NCBI RefSeq assembly: GCF_002368115.1 | Contig: NZ_AP018316.1 | Span: forward strand, 3,035,874-3,049,692 | Length of the DNA: 13,819 bases | Reading direction: 5' to 3' | Source of the DNA: Dolichospermum compactum NIES-806 | GTDB taxonomy: Bacteria; Cyanobacteriota; Cyanobacteriia; Cyanobacteriales; Nostocaceae | Notes under the pieces: model-generated | What the model was told of the DNA's origin: nothing | Seen by the model: the letters and a program-made list of their open reading frames with translations, nothing else | Databases searched by the model: none | Program-made: the position numbers and the translations under genes | In this document: in pieces, positions 6,864 to 13,260 of the stretch | Numbering within the stretch: the first letter of the stretch is position 1 | Layout: each line of letters starts with the position of its first letter

Positions 6864-7107
6864 AATCCGTTGGAAAATAGAAGAGTTTCACAGGGAGATA
6901 AAACAATTAACTGGCATTGAATCATGTCAGTGTCGCAAAGGTCGTCTTCAAAGAAATCATATAGCTTGTGCTATGTTGGTTTGGCTAAGACTAAAAAACT
7001 TAGCTTACAACACAGGTCAAACTATTTATCAAATTAAGCATAATTTGCTTTCTAATTATTTAATAGGACAACTAAAACGTCCAGATATTGCTATGTCAAT
7101 GGTTTAG
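6829..7107 (+). pseudogene. C-terminal fragment of IS701-family transposase
   Basis: This 92-codon frame carries DVTQQVCKIRWKIEEFHRE, then IKQLTGIESCQCRKGR, QRNHIACAMLVWLRLKNLAY and GQTIYQIKHNLLSNYLI, the well-conserved C-terminal end of IS701-family transposases. It includes the region with the catalytic Glu (IEEFHRE) but lacks the preceding roughly 240 residues with both Asp residues. It is out of frame with the N-terminal fragment that starts at 6705. The sequence itself is barely degraded, so the deletion looks recent or the copy is being maintained as a mobile derivative. Confidence 0.85.
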
Positions 7108-7120
7108 TCTTTAGGCGCTC

Positions 7121-7139
7121 GGTGCAGCGTAGCCGCACC
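7121..7139. repeat. Hairpin near the right end of the IS701-like element
   Basis: GGTGC (7121-7125) pairs with GCACC (7135-7139) around AGCGTAGCC. It lies just inside the right terminal repeat and may be a subterminal structure of the element. Confidence 0.4.
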
Positions 7140-7206
7140 ATCGCTTGTGCCAGTTGCGTAAGTCCTACCTATTTTCCTAACTTACAGCTAATTGCACCTT
7201 AAATCT

Positions 7207-7644
7207 TTAAAAATTCATTCCCCGAATTATCACACCAATAAAACTCATGAAGCCAATTACCAGTAAAGCCACGCCGATAATTTCCGCACTGTGAGAGGTT
7301 TCGTAGGTATAGCGGTTATTTTGAATTTGTTTAAGTAACTGACGGTGTTCTCTTAACCCTAAAACCATTCCCAACATTCCCGTAACAATAAAAGACAACC
7401 CCACAATCACTGAAAATCTGACTGGGTTTAGGTGATGACTCAGACGAGTATTTTCAATCGCCCTAACGATAGTGGGAATACCAAAGCCAAAACCAATTAA
7501 GGAAAGACAGGTGCGTATCCACGCCATTAATGTGCGGTCTGCTGCCGCTCGACTGCGGTATTTAGCTAGTTCTGTTCTATCTGCTGCTAAATCGTTGGTA
7601 GAAAGTTGTTCAGGTGTTTCTGGGTTTATGGGTGGCTGACTCAT
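7207..7644 (-). CDS. DUF202 (YidH-like) membrane protein
   Basis: This 145-residue inner-membrane protein of unknown function has the DUF202 signature at residues 32-56: R-A-A-A-D-R-T-L-M-A-W-I-R-T then LSLIGFGFGI. Three membrane segments are seen at about 42-62, 76-97 and 120-140. A Pro-rich, hydrophilic N-terminal extension of about 25 residues precedes them. A charged loop with REHRQLL follows the second segment. It is the last gene of a same-strand group with DUF1622 and BASS-family genes, 42 bp after the DUF1622 stop, and probably shares their transcript. Its 3' end lies only 40 bp from the IS701-like element. DUF202 proteins have no settled biochemical role; a structural or transport-support function is only a guess. 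Confidence 0.9.
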   Translation of the reverse strand: MSQPPINPETPEQLSTNDLAADRTELAKYRSRAAADRTLMAWIRTCLSLIGFGFGIPTIVRAIENTRLSHHLNPVRFSVIVGLSFIVTGMLGMVLGLREHRQLLKQIQNNRYTYETSHSAEIIGVALLVIGFMSFIGVIIRGMNF

Positions 7645-7686
7645 TGTGGTAAGATGTGCCTGTAAATTACCTCTGAATAATTACTT

Positions 7687-8028
7687 TTATTGTTGCTTAT
7701 TGAGTTCTTGAGTCAGAAAATAATTGAGGAAAGTTCTAATTAAGGCAACAATTCCTAATTTTCCCAGAGACTCAAAGGTTGAATGGTAGGTTGTAGACAG
7801 AATATCTGCTCCTAATTGAAATTCTAATGCCAGCACTAGCCAAATTCCAAAGTTGAGCCGGATTTGCAGAAATCGGTTTTGACTATGATTATGGTTCAGA
7901 GAAATTGCTATTTTTCCGGTTTTTAATACACCCAATAAAATACAAAAAACAGAAATTAACTCTAGTAAGAATTTGAGCAAAGTCACAAAAAATGCTAACC
8001 CGCTCTCTAGCTGTTCAAATAATGCCAT
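7687..8028 (-). CDS. DUF1622 membrane protein
   Basis: This 113-residue protein is recognised as DUF1622 by RLNFGIWLVLALEFQLGADI (57-76) and the C-terminal ALIRTFLNYFLTQEL (95-109). It has a hydrophobic segment at about 11-36, a second at about 59-80 and an amphipathic or membrane-associated helix at about 88-106. Glu69 and Asp75, inside or at the edge of the second membrane segment, are conserved polar positions in the family as far as I recall and could line a path for ions, which is inference. It lies 63 bp after the BASS-like gene and 42 bp before the DUF202 gene, all on one strand. No clear Shine-Dalgarno is seen. The family's function is unknown. Confidence 0.85.
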   Translation of the reverse strand: MALFEQLESGLAFFVTLLKFLLELISVFCILLGVLKTGKIAISLNHNHSQNRFLQIRLNFGIWLVLALEFQLGADILSTTYHSTFESLGKLGIVALIRTFLNYFLTQELNKQQ

Positions 8029-8045
8029 AATTTAGCTTTTTTCTC

Positions 8046-8069
8046 ACGCAGAGGCGCAGAGGCGCAGAG
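8046..8069. repeat. Short tandem repeat, ACGCAGAGGCGCAGAGG type
   Basis: The 8-bp unit GCAGAGGC is repeated about three times in the 63-bp gap between the BASS-like and DUF1622 genes. It is a common cyanobacterial short repeat, and its position within a presumed operon means it would be transcribed. Confidence 0.6.
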
Positions 8070-8091
8070 AGGAATTGAAAAATTGCATTTA

Positions 8092-8955
8092 TTAAGTAGG
8101 TTGTTTCTCTAATTTGCGTTTATTCCAAATTGAGTAAAAACTACCTAGAACTGCTCCCAAAATTACATAAGCTATGAGTGTGGGAATTACCTGTTGTTGT
8201 ACGTCATTCAAAATAGCGGTAAACAAGGCTAATCCCACATTACGAGCAATACAGGAAATTGCTAAAATTGGTTGTGTATCATCATTATGATCTCCTAAAC
8301 TGTGTCCTATTGCTAGAGAAACAATTATCATGATTGTAATCACAACCATTGGTAATCCCCAAACTTTAAAAAATAGGGGAATCCCTAAAATACCAGCCAA
8401 AATAACCAGCAGTAATAAAAGAATATCAGCAATAAAATTTAAAGGTTGGGCGATATTTTCGGCAAATTTAGGAATAAACTTTTGCAGCAACAGACCGATA
8501 CTGACAGGCAACAACTGTACCATGATCACCTGTCTAGCGACTTCTAAAATTGTCACTTTTTCTACAAGATGCTGAAATAGGCTGAAAAAAATCCCCAAGG
8601 TGATGGGAGTAACGCAGACTGCAAGTATGGCCAGGGTTAGCTGAAGACTGGCTGCGTAACAGAATCTACCTCCAGCCTTTTGCGCTCTTTTTGTGGTCAG
8701 AGGCGCACCTGGAGAAGCCGCTAACAAGGCTAATCCTGTGATTACTTCTGGGGGTAAGTTAAACAATTTTAGCAGGACAATAACCACTAAAGGAACCAGC
8801 ACCACAACGGCTAAAAGCGCCCGGAATAGTAAAGCCGGTTTTCGCCACAGGGAGAGCATTTCTTCAAAACAGAGATTGCTGCCTATGGCTAACATTAGAG
8901 AAAAAATCGTGATTTTAGCGAAAATCAGCAGTAAAGGATGGTGCATGGCTTTCAC
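8092..8955 (-). CDS. BASS-family (bile acid:sodium symporter-like) transporter
   Basis: This 287-residue polytopic protein has about nine or ten hydrophobic segments, near the usual length of the family. The stretch LALLAASPGAPLTTKRAQKAGG (75-96) is the type of central signature seen in bacterial BASS and related transporters, and CIARNVGLALFTAI near residue 240 corresponds to the second, crossing-helix repeat. Members move organic anions (such as pyruvate, pantoate or bile acids) with sodium; the substrate here cannot be told. Start: a GTG at 8955 lies 11 nt after an AGGGAG on the minus strand, while the ATG at 8946 is 20 nt away, so the GTG is preferred. It leads a same-strand cluster with DUF1622 and DUF202 genes. 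Confidence 0.85.
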   Translation of the reverse strand: MKAMHHPLLLIFAKITIFSLMLAIGSNLCFEEMLSLWRKPALLFRALLAVVVLVPLVVIVLLKLFNLPPEVITGLALLAASPGAPLTTKRAQKAGGRFCYAASLQLTLAILAVCVTPITLGIFFSLFQHLVEKVTILEVARQVIMVQLLPVSIGLLLQKFIPKFAENIAQPLNFIADILLLLLVILAGILGIPLFFKVWGLPMVVITIMIIVSLAIGHSLGDHNDDTQPILAISCIARNVGLALFTAILNDVQQQVIPTLIAYVILGAVLGSFYSIWNKRKLEKQPT

Positions 8956-9299
8956 TACATAACTTGCTCCCTAGAAAGATATGAAACGAAATAAAGCGAT
9001 CGCCAGGGTTTAAAAAGCGGTTTTAACCGCACGAGTCGTTTTCCTCTCAGCACTAAAGTGACTGAGTTTCCCACTTACCACAAGGTCTTATGATATCTCT
9101 AAACACAACCCCCTATTACTATCTCTGGTAATAAGCTTTATTGCTCCCAACTTCCTACCTGACATCTTGCACCAACAAAAATTGATGTCATTTAATCATT
9201 AAAGCCACCTTCAAGCCCGCAGGTTTGAATCTGTAGGTGAAAGTGGCTTTAAAAATCAGCTTATTAACAGGTTGTTATGGCGATGCACTGACAACCCAT
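8956..9299. other. Gap between crhR and the BASS-like gene
   Basis: No gene is seen. It should carry the promoter of the BASS-DUF1622-DUF202 group (minus strand) and the terminator of the rimO-crhR group. It contains a HIP1 site (8996-9003), a perfect inverted repeat GCGGTTTTAACCGC (9017-9030) that could be an operator or small hairpin, and the large hairpin at 9200-9251. Confidence 0.5.
9200..9251 (-). terminator. Terminator-like hairpin downstream of crhR
   Basis: TAAAGCCACCTTCA (9200-9213) pairs with TGAAAGTGGCTTTA (9238-9251), 13 of 14 positions, and inner sequence can pair further (CTTGAAGG against the other arm). It lies 49 bp after the crhR stop. No perfect T-tract follows on the minus strand, though the region is AT-rich. 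Confidence 0.65.
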
Positions 9300-10859
9300 C
9301 TATTCTCTACCTGTTGGTAAACCTAACTTATGATTGCTAGGACTAGGAGAAGACTCATGGTGAGTGATTTTCAACTTGGGTTTAGGACTACCGCCACCGC
9401 TGCTGCGTCTGTCGTCGTTGCCTCTACCTTCTTTTGACCAAGAGGAACGACCACTGCGACCACCACCGGAACTGCGTTCACGTTCGCCACTATCACCACG
9501 TTTGTTGATTCTGGGTTTGGGAGTTGGGCTTTCCTCAACAGGTAGGTCTACTCCTGATAGTAACCAAGCGGGGCGGGTTTGATCGTAGGCGATTTGTAAA
9601 GCAGCAGCGGCGATCGCATGAGCATCATATTCCTCAATCATTTCGCTGATAATGGGCAAGAAGGAAGCTAACCTTTCCCCAGTTAAAGCTTCAGCAACTT
9701 GTCCTCTTAACTTCTGGATATGTTGGGCTTCAATCTGTGCCTTGGTAGGAATAGACAGAATCTGCCAAGTTTGACGGTTATGGCGTTCAAATGCCTGTTG
9801 TTTGCGGCGTTCAAATGCCTGAACTAAAGAAATTGCCGTTCCTTCTTTTCCAGCCCGACCAGTCCGACCAATCCGGTGAACATAAGTCTCAACGCTATCG
9901 GGTAAATCAAAGTTGATTACATGAGAAAGTTGATCAACATCCAAACCTCTAGCTGCAATATCAGTGGCTACCACCCAACGCACTTGACGGTTACGGAAAC
10001 GGATTAATAGGCGTTCCCGGGCTTGTTGGGATAAATCACCATGATATTCATCCACACTATGACCAGCAGATTGCAATTGACTGGTTAATTCTGCGGCTGT
10101 GCGTCGAGTGCGAACAAAGATTAAAGCTGTTTCTGGATCTTCCATTTCCAGAATTGGTTGTAAGGCTTTAGCTTTTGTCCAATGACGGGGAATCATGTAA
10201 GCCACTTGATTGATTTTATTCGGTGCGGCTTTGGGTTGTTCAACGGTGACAGTTACCGGTGAATTCAAAAATTTATTGACCAACATCCGAATTGATGGTG
10301 GCATTGTGGCTGAGAATAATGCTGTTTGGCGTTCTTCAGGGGCTTGAGAAAGAATTCTTTCTACATCGTCAATGAAGCCCATGCTTAACATTTCATCAGC
10401 TTCATCTAAGACAAACCATCTGACTTGATCTAATTTCAAGTTACCACGATCTAGTAAGTCTATGACCCGTCCTGGTGTCCCAACAACGATTTGCGCCCCA
10501 CGTCTGAGTTGCATAATTTGGCGGTCAATTGATTGACCACCGTAAATAGCCGCTGCTTTCAAGTAACTGTTACCAATAAATTGGGAAACAGCAGCGTGAA
10601 CTTGAATTGCTAACTCACGAGTTGGGGTTAAAACTATTGCTTGTACAGCTTTTAAGCTGGGATCTAGTTTTTCTAAAATTGGTAGAGAAAAAGCTGCGGT
10701 TTTACCTGTTCCTGTTTGGGATTGACCAACTACATCCCGACCATTTAAGAGTTGAGGAATTGCTTGGGTTTGAATATTTGTAGGTTCAGAAAAACCCATG
10801 TTTGCTAACAGTTCAGCCCGTTCTTGGGAAATACCTAATTCTTGAAATGATAAATTCAT
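9300..10859 (-). CDS. crhR: DEAD-box ATP-dependent RNA helicase, CrhR-like
   Basis: This cytoplasmic helicase remodels RNA secondary structure; in Synechocystis CrhR responds to cold and redox state. All core motifs are intact in 519 residues: Q motif (about 5-31, FSEPTNIQ), motif I SQTGTGKT (47-54), Ia PTRELA (79-84), GG (107-108), TPGR (128-131), DEAD (152-155), SAT (183-185), motif IV near 246-252, motif V ATDIAARGLD (298-307) and VI HRIGRTGR (328-335). A roughly 100-residue extension follows the core, then a low-complexity tail (about 442-519) rich in Ser, Gly, Arg and Pro, likely an RNA-contact region. Start: AGGAGC lies 5 nt upstream of the ATG. It sits 65 bp after rimO on the same strand, the dicistronic rimO-crhR arrangement described in Synechocystis. 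Confidence 0.93.
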   Translation of the reverse strand: MNLSFQELGISQERAELLANMGFSEPTNIQTQAIPQLLNGRDVVGQSQTGTGKTAAFSLPILEKLDPSLKAVQAIVLTPTRELAIQVHAAVSQFIGNSYLKAAAIYGGQSIDRQIMQLRRGAQIVVGTPGRVIDLLDRGNLKLDQVRWFVLDEADEMLSMGFIDDVERILSQAPEERQTALFSATMPPSIRMLVNKFLNSPVTVTVEQPKAAPNKINQVAYMIPRHWTKAKALQPILEMEDPETALIFVRTRRTAAELTSQLQSAGHSVDEYHGDLSQQARERLLIRFRNRQVRWVVATDIAARGLDVDQLSHVINFDLPDSVETYVHRIGRTGRAGKEGTAISLVQAFERRKQQAFERHNRQTWQILSIPTKAQIEAQHIQKLRGQVAEALTGERLASFLPIISEMIEEYDAHAIAAAALQIAYDQTRPAWLLSGVDLPVEESPTPKPRINKRGDSGERERSSGGGRSGRSSWSKEGRGNDDRRSSGGGSPKPKLKITHHESSPSPSNHKLGLPTGRE

Positions 10860-10924
10860 TAATGCTCCTAGATTTGATTGTGAATTTTGAACTTGTGAAC
10901 CGATACTTATTTGTAAATTAAGTC

Positions 10925-12280
10925 TTATACAACAGCAGATAGCAGATAGGAAGATAATCTATCACTATTGATAACTTGACCATAGAGGTCATAGGCATCG
11001 GCACTTTCAATTGCTACTTTGACGATGGTTCCTAGCCTAGCCTCTCCTTTAACATAGACTTGACCATCAACTTCGGGAGAAAATCTGCCGGAACGACCGA
11101 TTAATTCTCCACCTTCAGGATTTTCTTGCTCAATCAGGACATCAACTATTTTGCCGACTTCCTGCTGATTTTTCTGGAAGGAAATTGGCTGTTGTAATTC
11201 CATTAGTTGATTACGGCGTTCCGTCATCACTTCTGCTGGAATTTGATTGGGTAGATTGTAGGCGGGAGTTCCTTCTTCTGGTGAGAAGGTGAAGACACCA
11301 ACATGATCAAATTTATGTCGTTTTGTAAACTCTAATAAATGTTGAAAATGTGCTTCCGTCTCTCCAGGAAAACCAACTATAAATGTGGTTCTTAGCACTG
11401 CTGATGGTAGGGCAATTTTCAGCCGTTCCATAATCCCATCATTAATTTGCCCTTGCCAAGGACGATTCATGGCGCGGAGAATTTCTGGATGGGAATGTTG
11501 GAGAGGCAAATCCAAATATGGTAAACAGTTGGGGGTTTCTTGGATGGCAGCAATTACATCTGGTGTGAGTCCGGTGGGATAGGCGTAGTGCATCCTAATC
11601 CAAGGGATATCTACTTTGCCTAATGCCCTCAGCAATTCGGCTAATTTGGGTTTCCCGTAAATATCTAAGCCGTAATTGGTGGTGATTTGGGAAATGAGTA
11701 TTATTTCTTTGACACCTTGACTTGCCAGTTGTTGGGCTTCGGCGACTATTGATTCAATGGTACGCGATCGCTGGTTTCCTCGCAAATGGGGAATAATACA
11801 AAATGCACACCGATAATCACAGCCTTCTGCCACTCGCAGGTAAGCTACTCCTTCAGTGGTTGTCCGATAACGGGGTGTGGTTTCATCGGCAATATAGGTA
11901 GGTTCGGCAGTAATTTCTTTAACTCTCTCTCCCTGTTCTACTCGCTCGATGATATCAACAATTTTGTGATAATCCCCTGTCCCCACTACCGCTACTGCTT
12001 CTGGCAATTCTTCCAATAATTGTTCTTGAAAGTGTTGTGCCATGCAGCCAGTAATGACGATTTTTTTATTGGCTTCCGCTAGTTCTACTAGGGTTTTTAC
12101 TGATTCCTGTCGAGCCGCTTCGATAAAACTACAGGTATTGACAATTACGTAATCTGCTACTTCTTCGTTACTATCTACGCCATAGCCTGCATTTACTAGC
12201 AGTCCTAGCATATGTTCTGTATCAATTCGATTTTTCTCACAGCCCAGGTGAGAAATGGCAATTGTTGGCTTTTCAACCAT
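10925..12280 (-). CDS. rimO: Ribosomal protein S12 methylthiotransferase RimO
   Basis: RimO is a radical SAM enzyme that adds a methylthio group to the beta-carbon of the conserved aspartate (Asp88/89) of ribosomal protein S12. At 451 residues it has normal length. The N-terminal methylthiotransferase (UPF0004) domain shows the three cluster cysteines Cys14, Cys50 and Cys79. The radical SAM motif CxxxCxxC is at Cys154, Cys158 and Cys161 (GCDYRCAFC). A TRAM domain occupies about 375-440 (VDVLIEQ, then DGQVYVKG). The HLGCEKNRID start and PHLRGNQRSR are RimO-type rather than MiaB-type. It is the upstream gene of rimO-crhR; both act on the translation apparatus. A GGAAG about 14 nt upstream is a weak ribosome-binding site. 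Confidence 0.95.
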   Translation of the reverse strand: MVEKPTIAISHLGCEKNRIDTEHMLGLLVNAGYGVDSNEEVADYVIVNTCSFIEAARQESVKTLVELAEANKKIVITGCMAQHFQEQLLEELPEAVAVVGTGDYHKIVDIIERVEQGERVKEITAEPTYIADETTPRYRTTTEGVAYLRVAEGCDYRCAFCIIPHLRGNQRSRTIESIVAEAQQLASQGVKEIILISQITTNYGLDIYGKPKLAELLRALGKVDIPWIRMHYAYPTGLTPDVIAAIQETPNCLPYLDLPLQHSHPEILRAMNRPWQGQINDGIMERLKIALPSAVLRTTFIVGFPGETEAHFQHLLEFTKRHKFDHVGVFTFSPEEGTPAYNLPNQIPAEVMTERRNQLMELQQPISFQKNQQEVGKIVDVLIEQENPEGGELIGRSGRFSPEVDGQVYVKGEARLGTIVKVAIESADAYDLYGQVINSDRLSSYLLSAVV

Positions 12281-12381
12281 ATTTTGAATAGATCTTCCGT
12301 TTTTCCTTGTTAATTAACATTCAAGCGTTGGCTTAGGAATATGCAAACACCAAAATATCCCAGGAAAATGAAGCGGGTTTT

Positions 12382-12416
12382 ACTCCTGACTCCTGACTCC
12401 TGACTTTTGACTCCTG
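12382..12416. repeat. Heptamer short tandem repeat (ACTCCTG)
   Basis: There are five consecutive copies of ACTCCTG, with the fourth degenerate (ACTTTTG). This is a classical short tandemly repeated repetitive (STRR) sequence of heterocystous cyanobacteria. It lies about 100 bp upstream of rimO. Confidence 0.8.
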
Positions 12417-12882
12417 CTATAATTTCCACCCAACTACCCGCTACTAATTACCAGATTTAACCTATATAACTAGCAACTTTAACTAGTAAAAGCCAGATTA
12501 CGACCTTCAGCTATCATGTTGATAGGGGTCATATTATGATACTTCTACTAATTTGTTTCCCAGGGTAATCTTTAAGTGTCTTTGGGTAAGTCCGACACTC
12601 ATTATATTTTTAACAATTCGCTTAATGGTATTTTGCATTACCGCAGCGTGGGCGTTGTTAATTTACCCGTTGGGAAGCCGACCAAGAGGTCTGTTGTGAG
12701 AAGCCGCTACCCAACTGGGGAAATCGCATTGGCGACTACGCCTATCAAGCAGTAATGCTACTCGGACATTTGCAATTAAATGCCGGGAAGCTGCCTTACA
12801 TCTTGTGAGTGGCAAACTTCTCTTGTCATCAGATTCTATCTTAACATATCTTATGGAAGGTTGAAAGTTAATTTATATCTTC

Positions 12883-12949
12883 AGGAGGAGGCAATAATTT
12901 GACCATAAAAAGGTGGGGTCAGGGGCAAGGAGATGGGAAAAATTACTAA
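12883..12949 (+). other. Orphan Shine-Dalgarno with a 16-codon mini-ORF
   Basis: AGGAGGAG at 12883-12890 is the strongest ribosome-binding site in the window. It is followed 8 nt later by TTG (12899-12901) opening a frame of 16 codons that ends in TAA at 12947-12949. It may be a leader peptide, the relic of a lost gene, or chance; no codon pattern supports it as a protein. Confidence 0.2.
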
Positions 12950-13102
12950 TTACCCATTACCAATCATCTATTCCCTGTTTTCTGTTCCCTAAAGCAACTT
13001 ATATTATTAGTATAAAAGGCGGAAGGCTGTAATGCCTAGAGAATCTACATTTTTTGTTTGATTCTTCCTGTCTAGTTATTGATGCCATTTTGTTACCCCC
13101 TC

Positions 13103-13136
13103 GTCTGGAGAGTGGGGATAGGCAAGAACTCCAGAC
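13103..13136. repeat. Stem-loop with perfect 8-bp arms
   Basis: GTCTGGAG (13103-13110) and CTCCAGAC (13129-13136) are exact complements with an 18-nt, G-rich loop. It is not followed by a T-tract in either direction, so a terminator is unlikely; a structured RNA or protein site is possible. Confidence 0.5.
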
Positions 13137-13165
13137 TGTGACAAGTAAATTAAAGACGCGGACTT

Positions 13166-13189
13166 ATATCAGTTGGTTTAAACTGATAT
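13166..13189. promoter_or_regulatory. Palindrome upstream of the integrase
   Basis: ATATCAGTT (13166-13174) and AACTGATAT (13181-13189) are perfect 9-bp arms separated by 6 bp, a layout typical of an operator for a dimeric regulator or of a recombinase core site. It lies about 70-95 bp before the integrase start and just before a possible -10 (TATGCT or TATAAC, about 13194-13202). Confidence 0.45.
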
Positions 13190-13241
13190 GGTTATGCTAT
13201 AACACTCATTACATAGTTATTGAATAACTGATTTTCACTAA

Positions 13242-13260
13242 TTGAGTATCACTTGAGTAT
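13242..13260 (+). repeat. Direct repeat TTGAGTAT at the integrase start
   Basis: Two identical 8-mers at 13242-13249 and 13253-13260 have an 11-bp period, about one helical turn. They abut the integrase start and overlap the TTG at 13253. Short direct repeats spaced by a turn are typical of arm-type or regulator sites, but two copies could be chance. Confidence 0.35.

Larger units (their letters stand above)
6530..7166 (+). mobile_element. Internally deleted IS701-like element (637 bp) with perfect terminal inverted repeats
   Basis: Both ends carry the same 21-bp inverted repeat, at 6530-6550 and 7146-7166. Read inward from either side, it begins AGGACTTACGCAACTGGCAC, and identity continues beyond it with a one-base offset. 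AGGACTTACGC-type ends are typical of cyanobacterial IS elements. Inside are the two outer parts of an IS701-family transposase, with the middle deleted. I see no matching target-site duplication: the flanks are AACC on the left and ACCT on the right. The element is non-autonomous but could be moved by an intact relative elsewhere in the genome. Confidence 0.85.
12281..13252. other. Gene-poor region (about 970 bp) between rimO and the integrase remnant
   Basis: No supported gene. It should hold the rimO-crhR promoter at its left end. It contains a heptamer tandem repeat (12382-12416), a GC-richer patch with small inverted and direct repeats (about 12630-12800; GTTGGG at 12669-12674 against CCCAAC at 12710-12715, and GAAGCCG at 12674-12680 and 12700-12706), an orphan Shine-Dalgarno (12883-12890), the word ATTACCCATTACC at 12949-12961 (also at 10-22), a hairpin (13103-13136) and a palindrome (13166-13189). 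The GC-rich patch gives one stop-to-stop frame of about 48 codons without a usable start. A structured RNA is possible, but I do not recognise one. Confidence 0.5.

Noticed and set aside
8330..8962. Two plus-strand open frames (8330-8575 and 8693-8962)
   Set aside because: Both lie antisense to the BASS-like transporter gene and read as low-quality peptide without motifs.
9218..9236. GGTTTGAATC-like word resembling a tRNA T-loop
   Set aside because: The flanks form the long crhR terminator hairpin and no acceptor or anticodon arms can be built.
9364..9582. Plus-strand open frame rich in Pro, Leu, Arg and Ser
   Set aside because: It is the antisense of the Gly/Arg/Ser-rich helicase tail; its composition is explained by that.
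11385..12019. Two plus-strand open frames inside rimO (11385-11582 and 11786-12019)
   Set aside because: They are antisense to conserved rimO coding sequence and contain no recognisable domain.
12662..12810. Stop-to-stop frame of about 48 codons in the GC-richer patch
   Set aside because: It has no usable start or ribosome-binding site and no motif I recognise; more likely part of a dispersed repeat.
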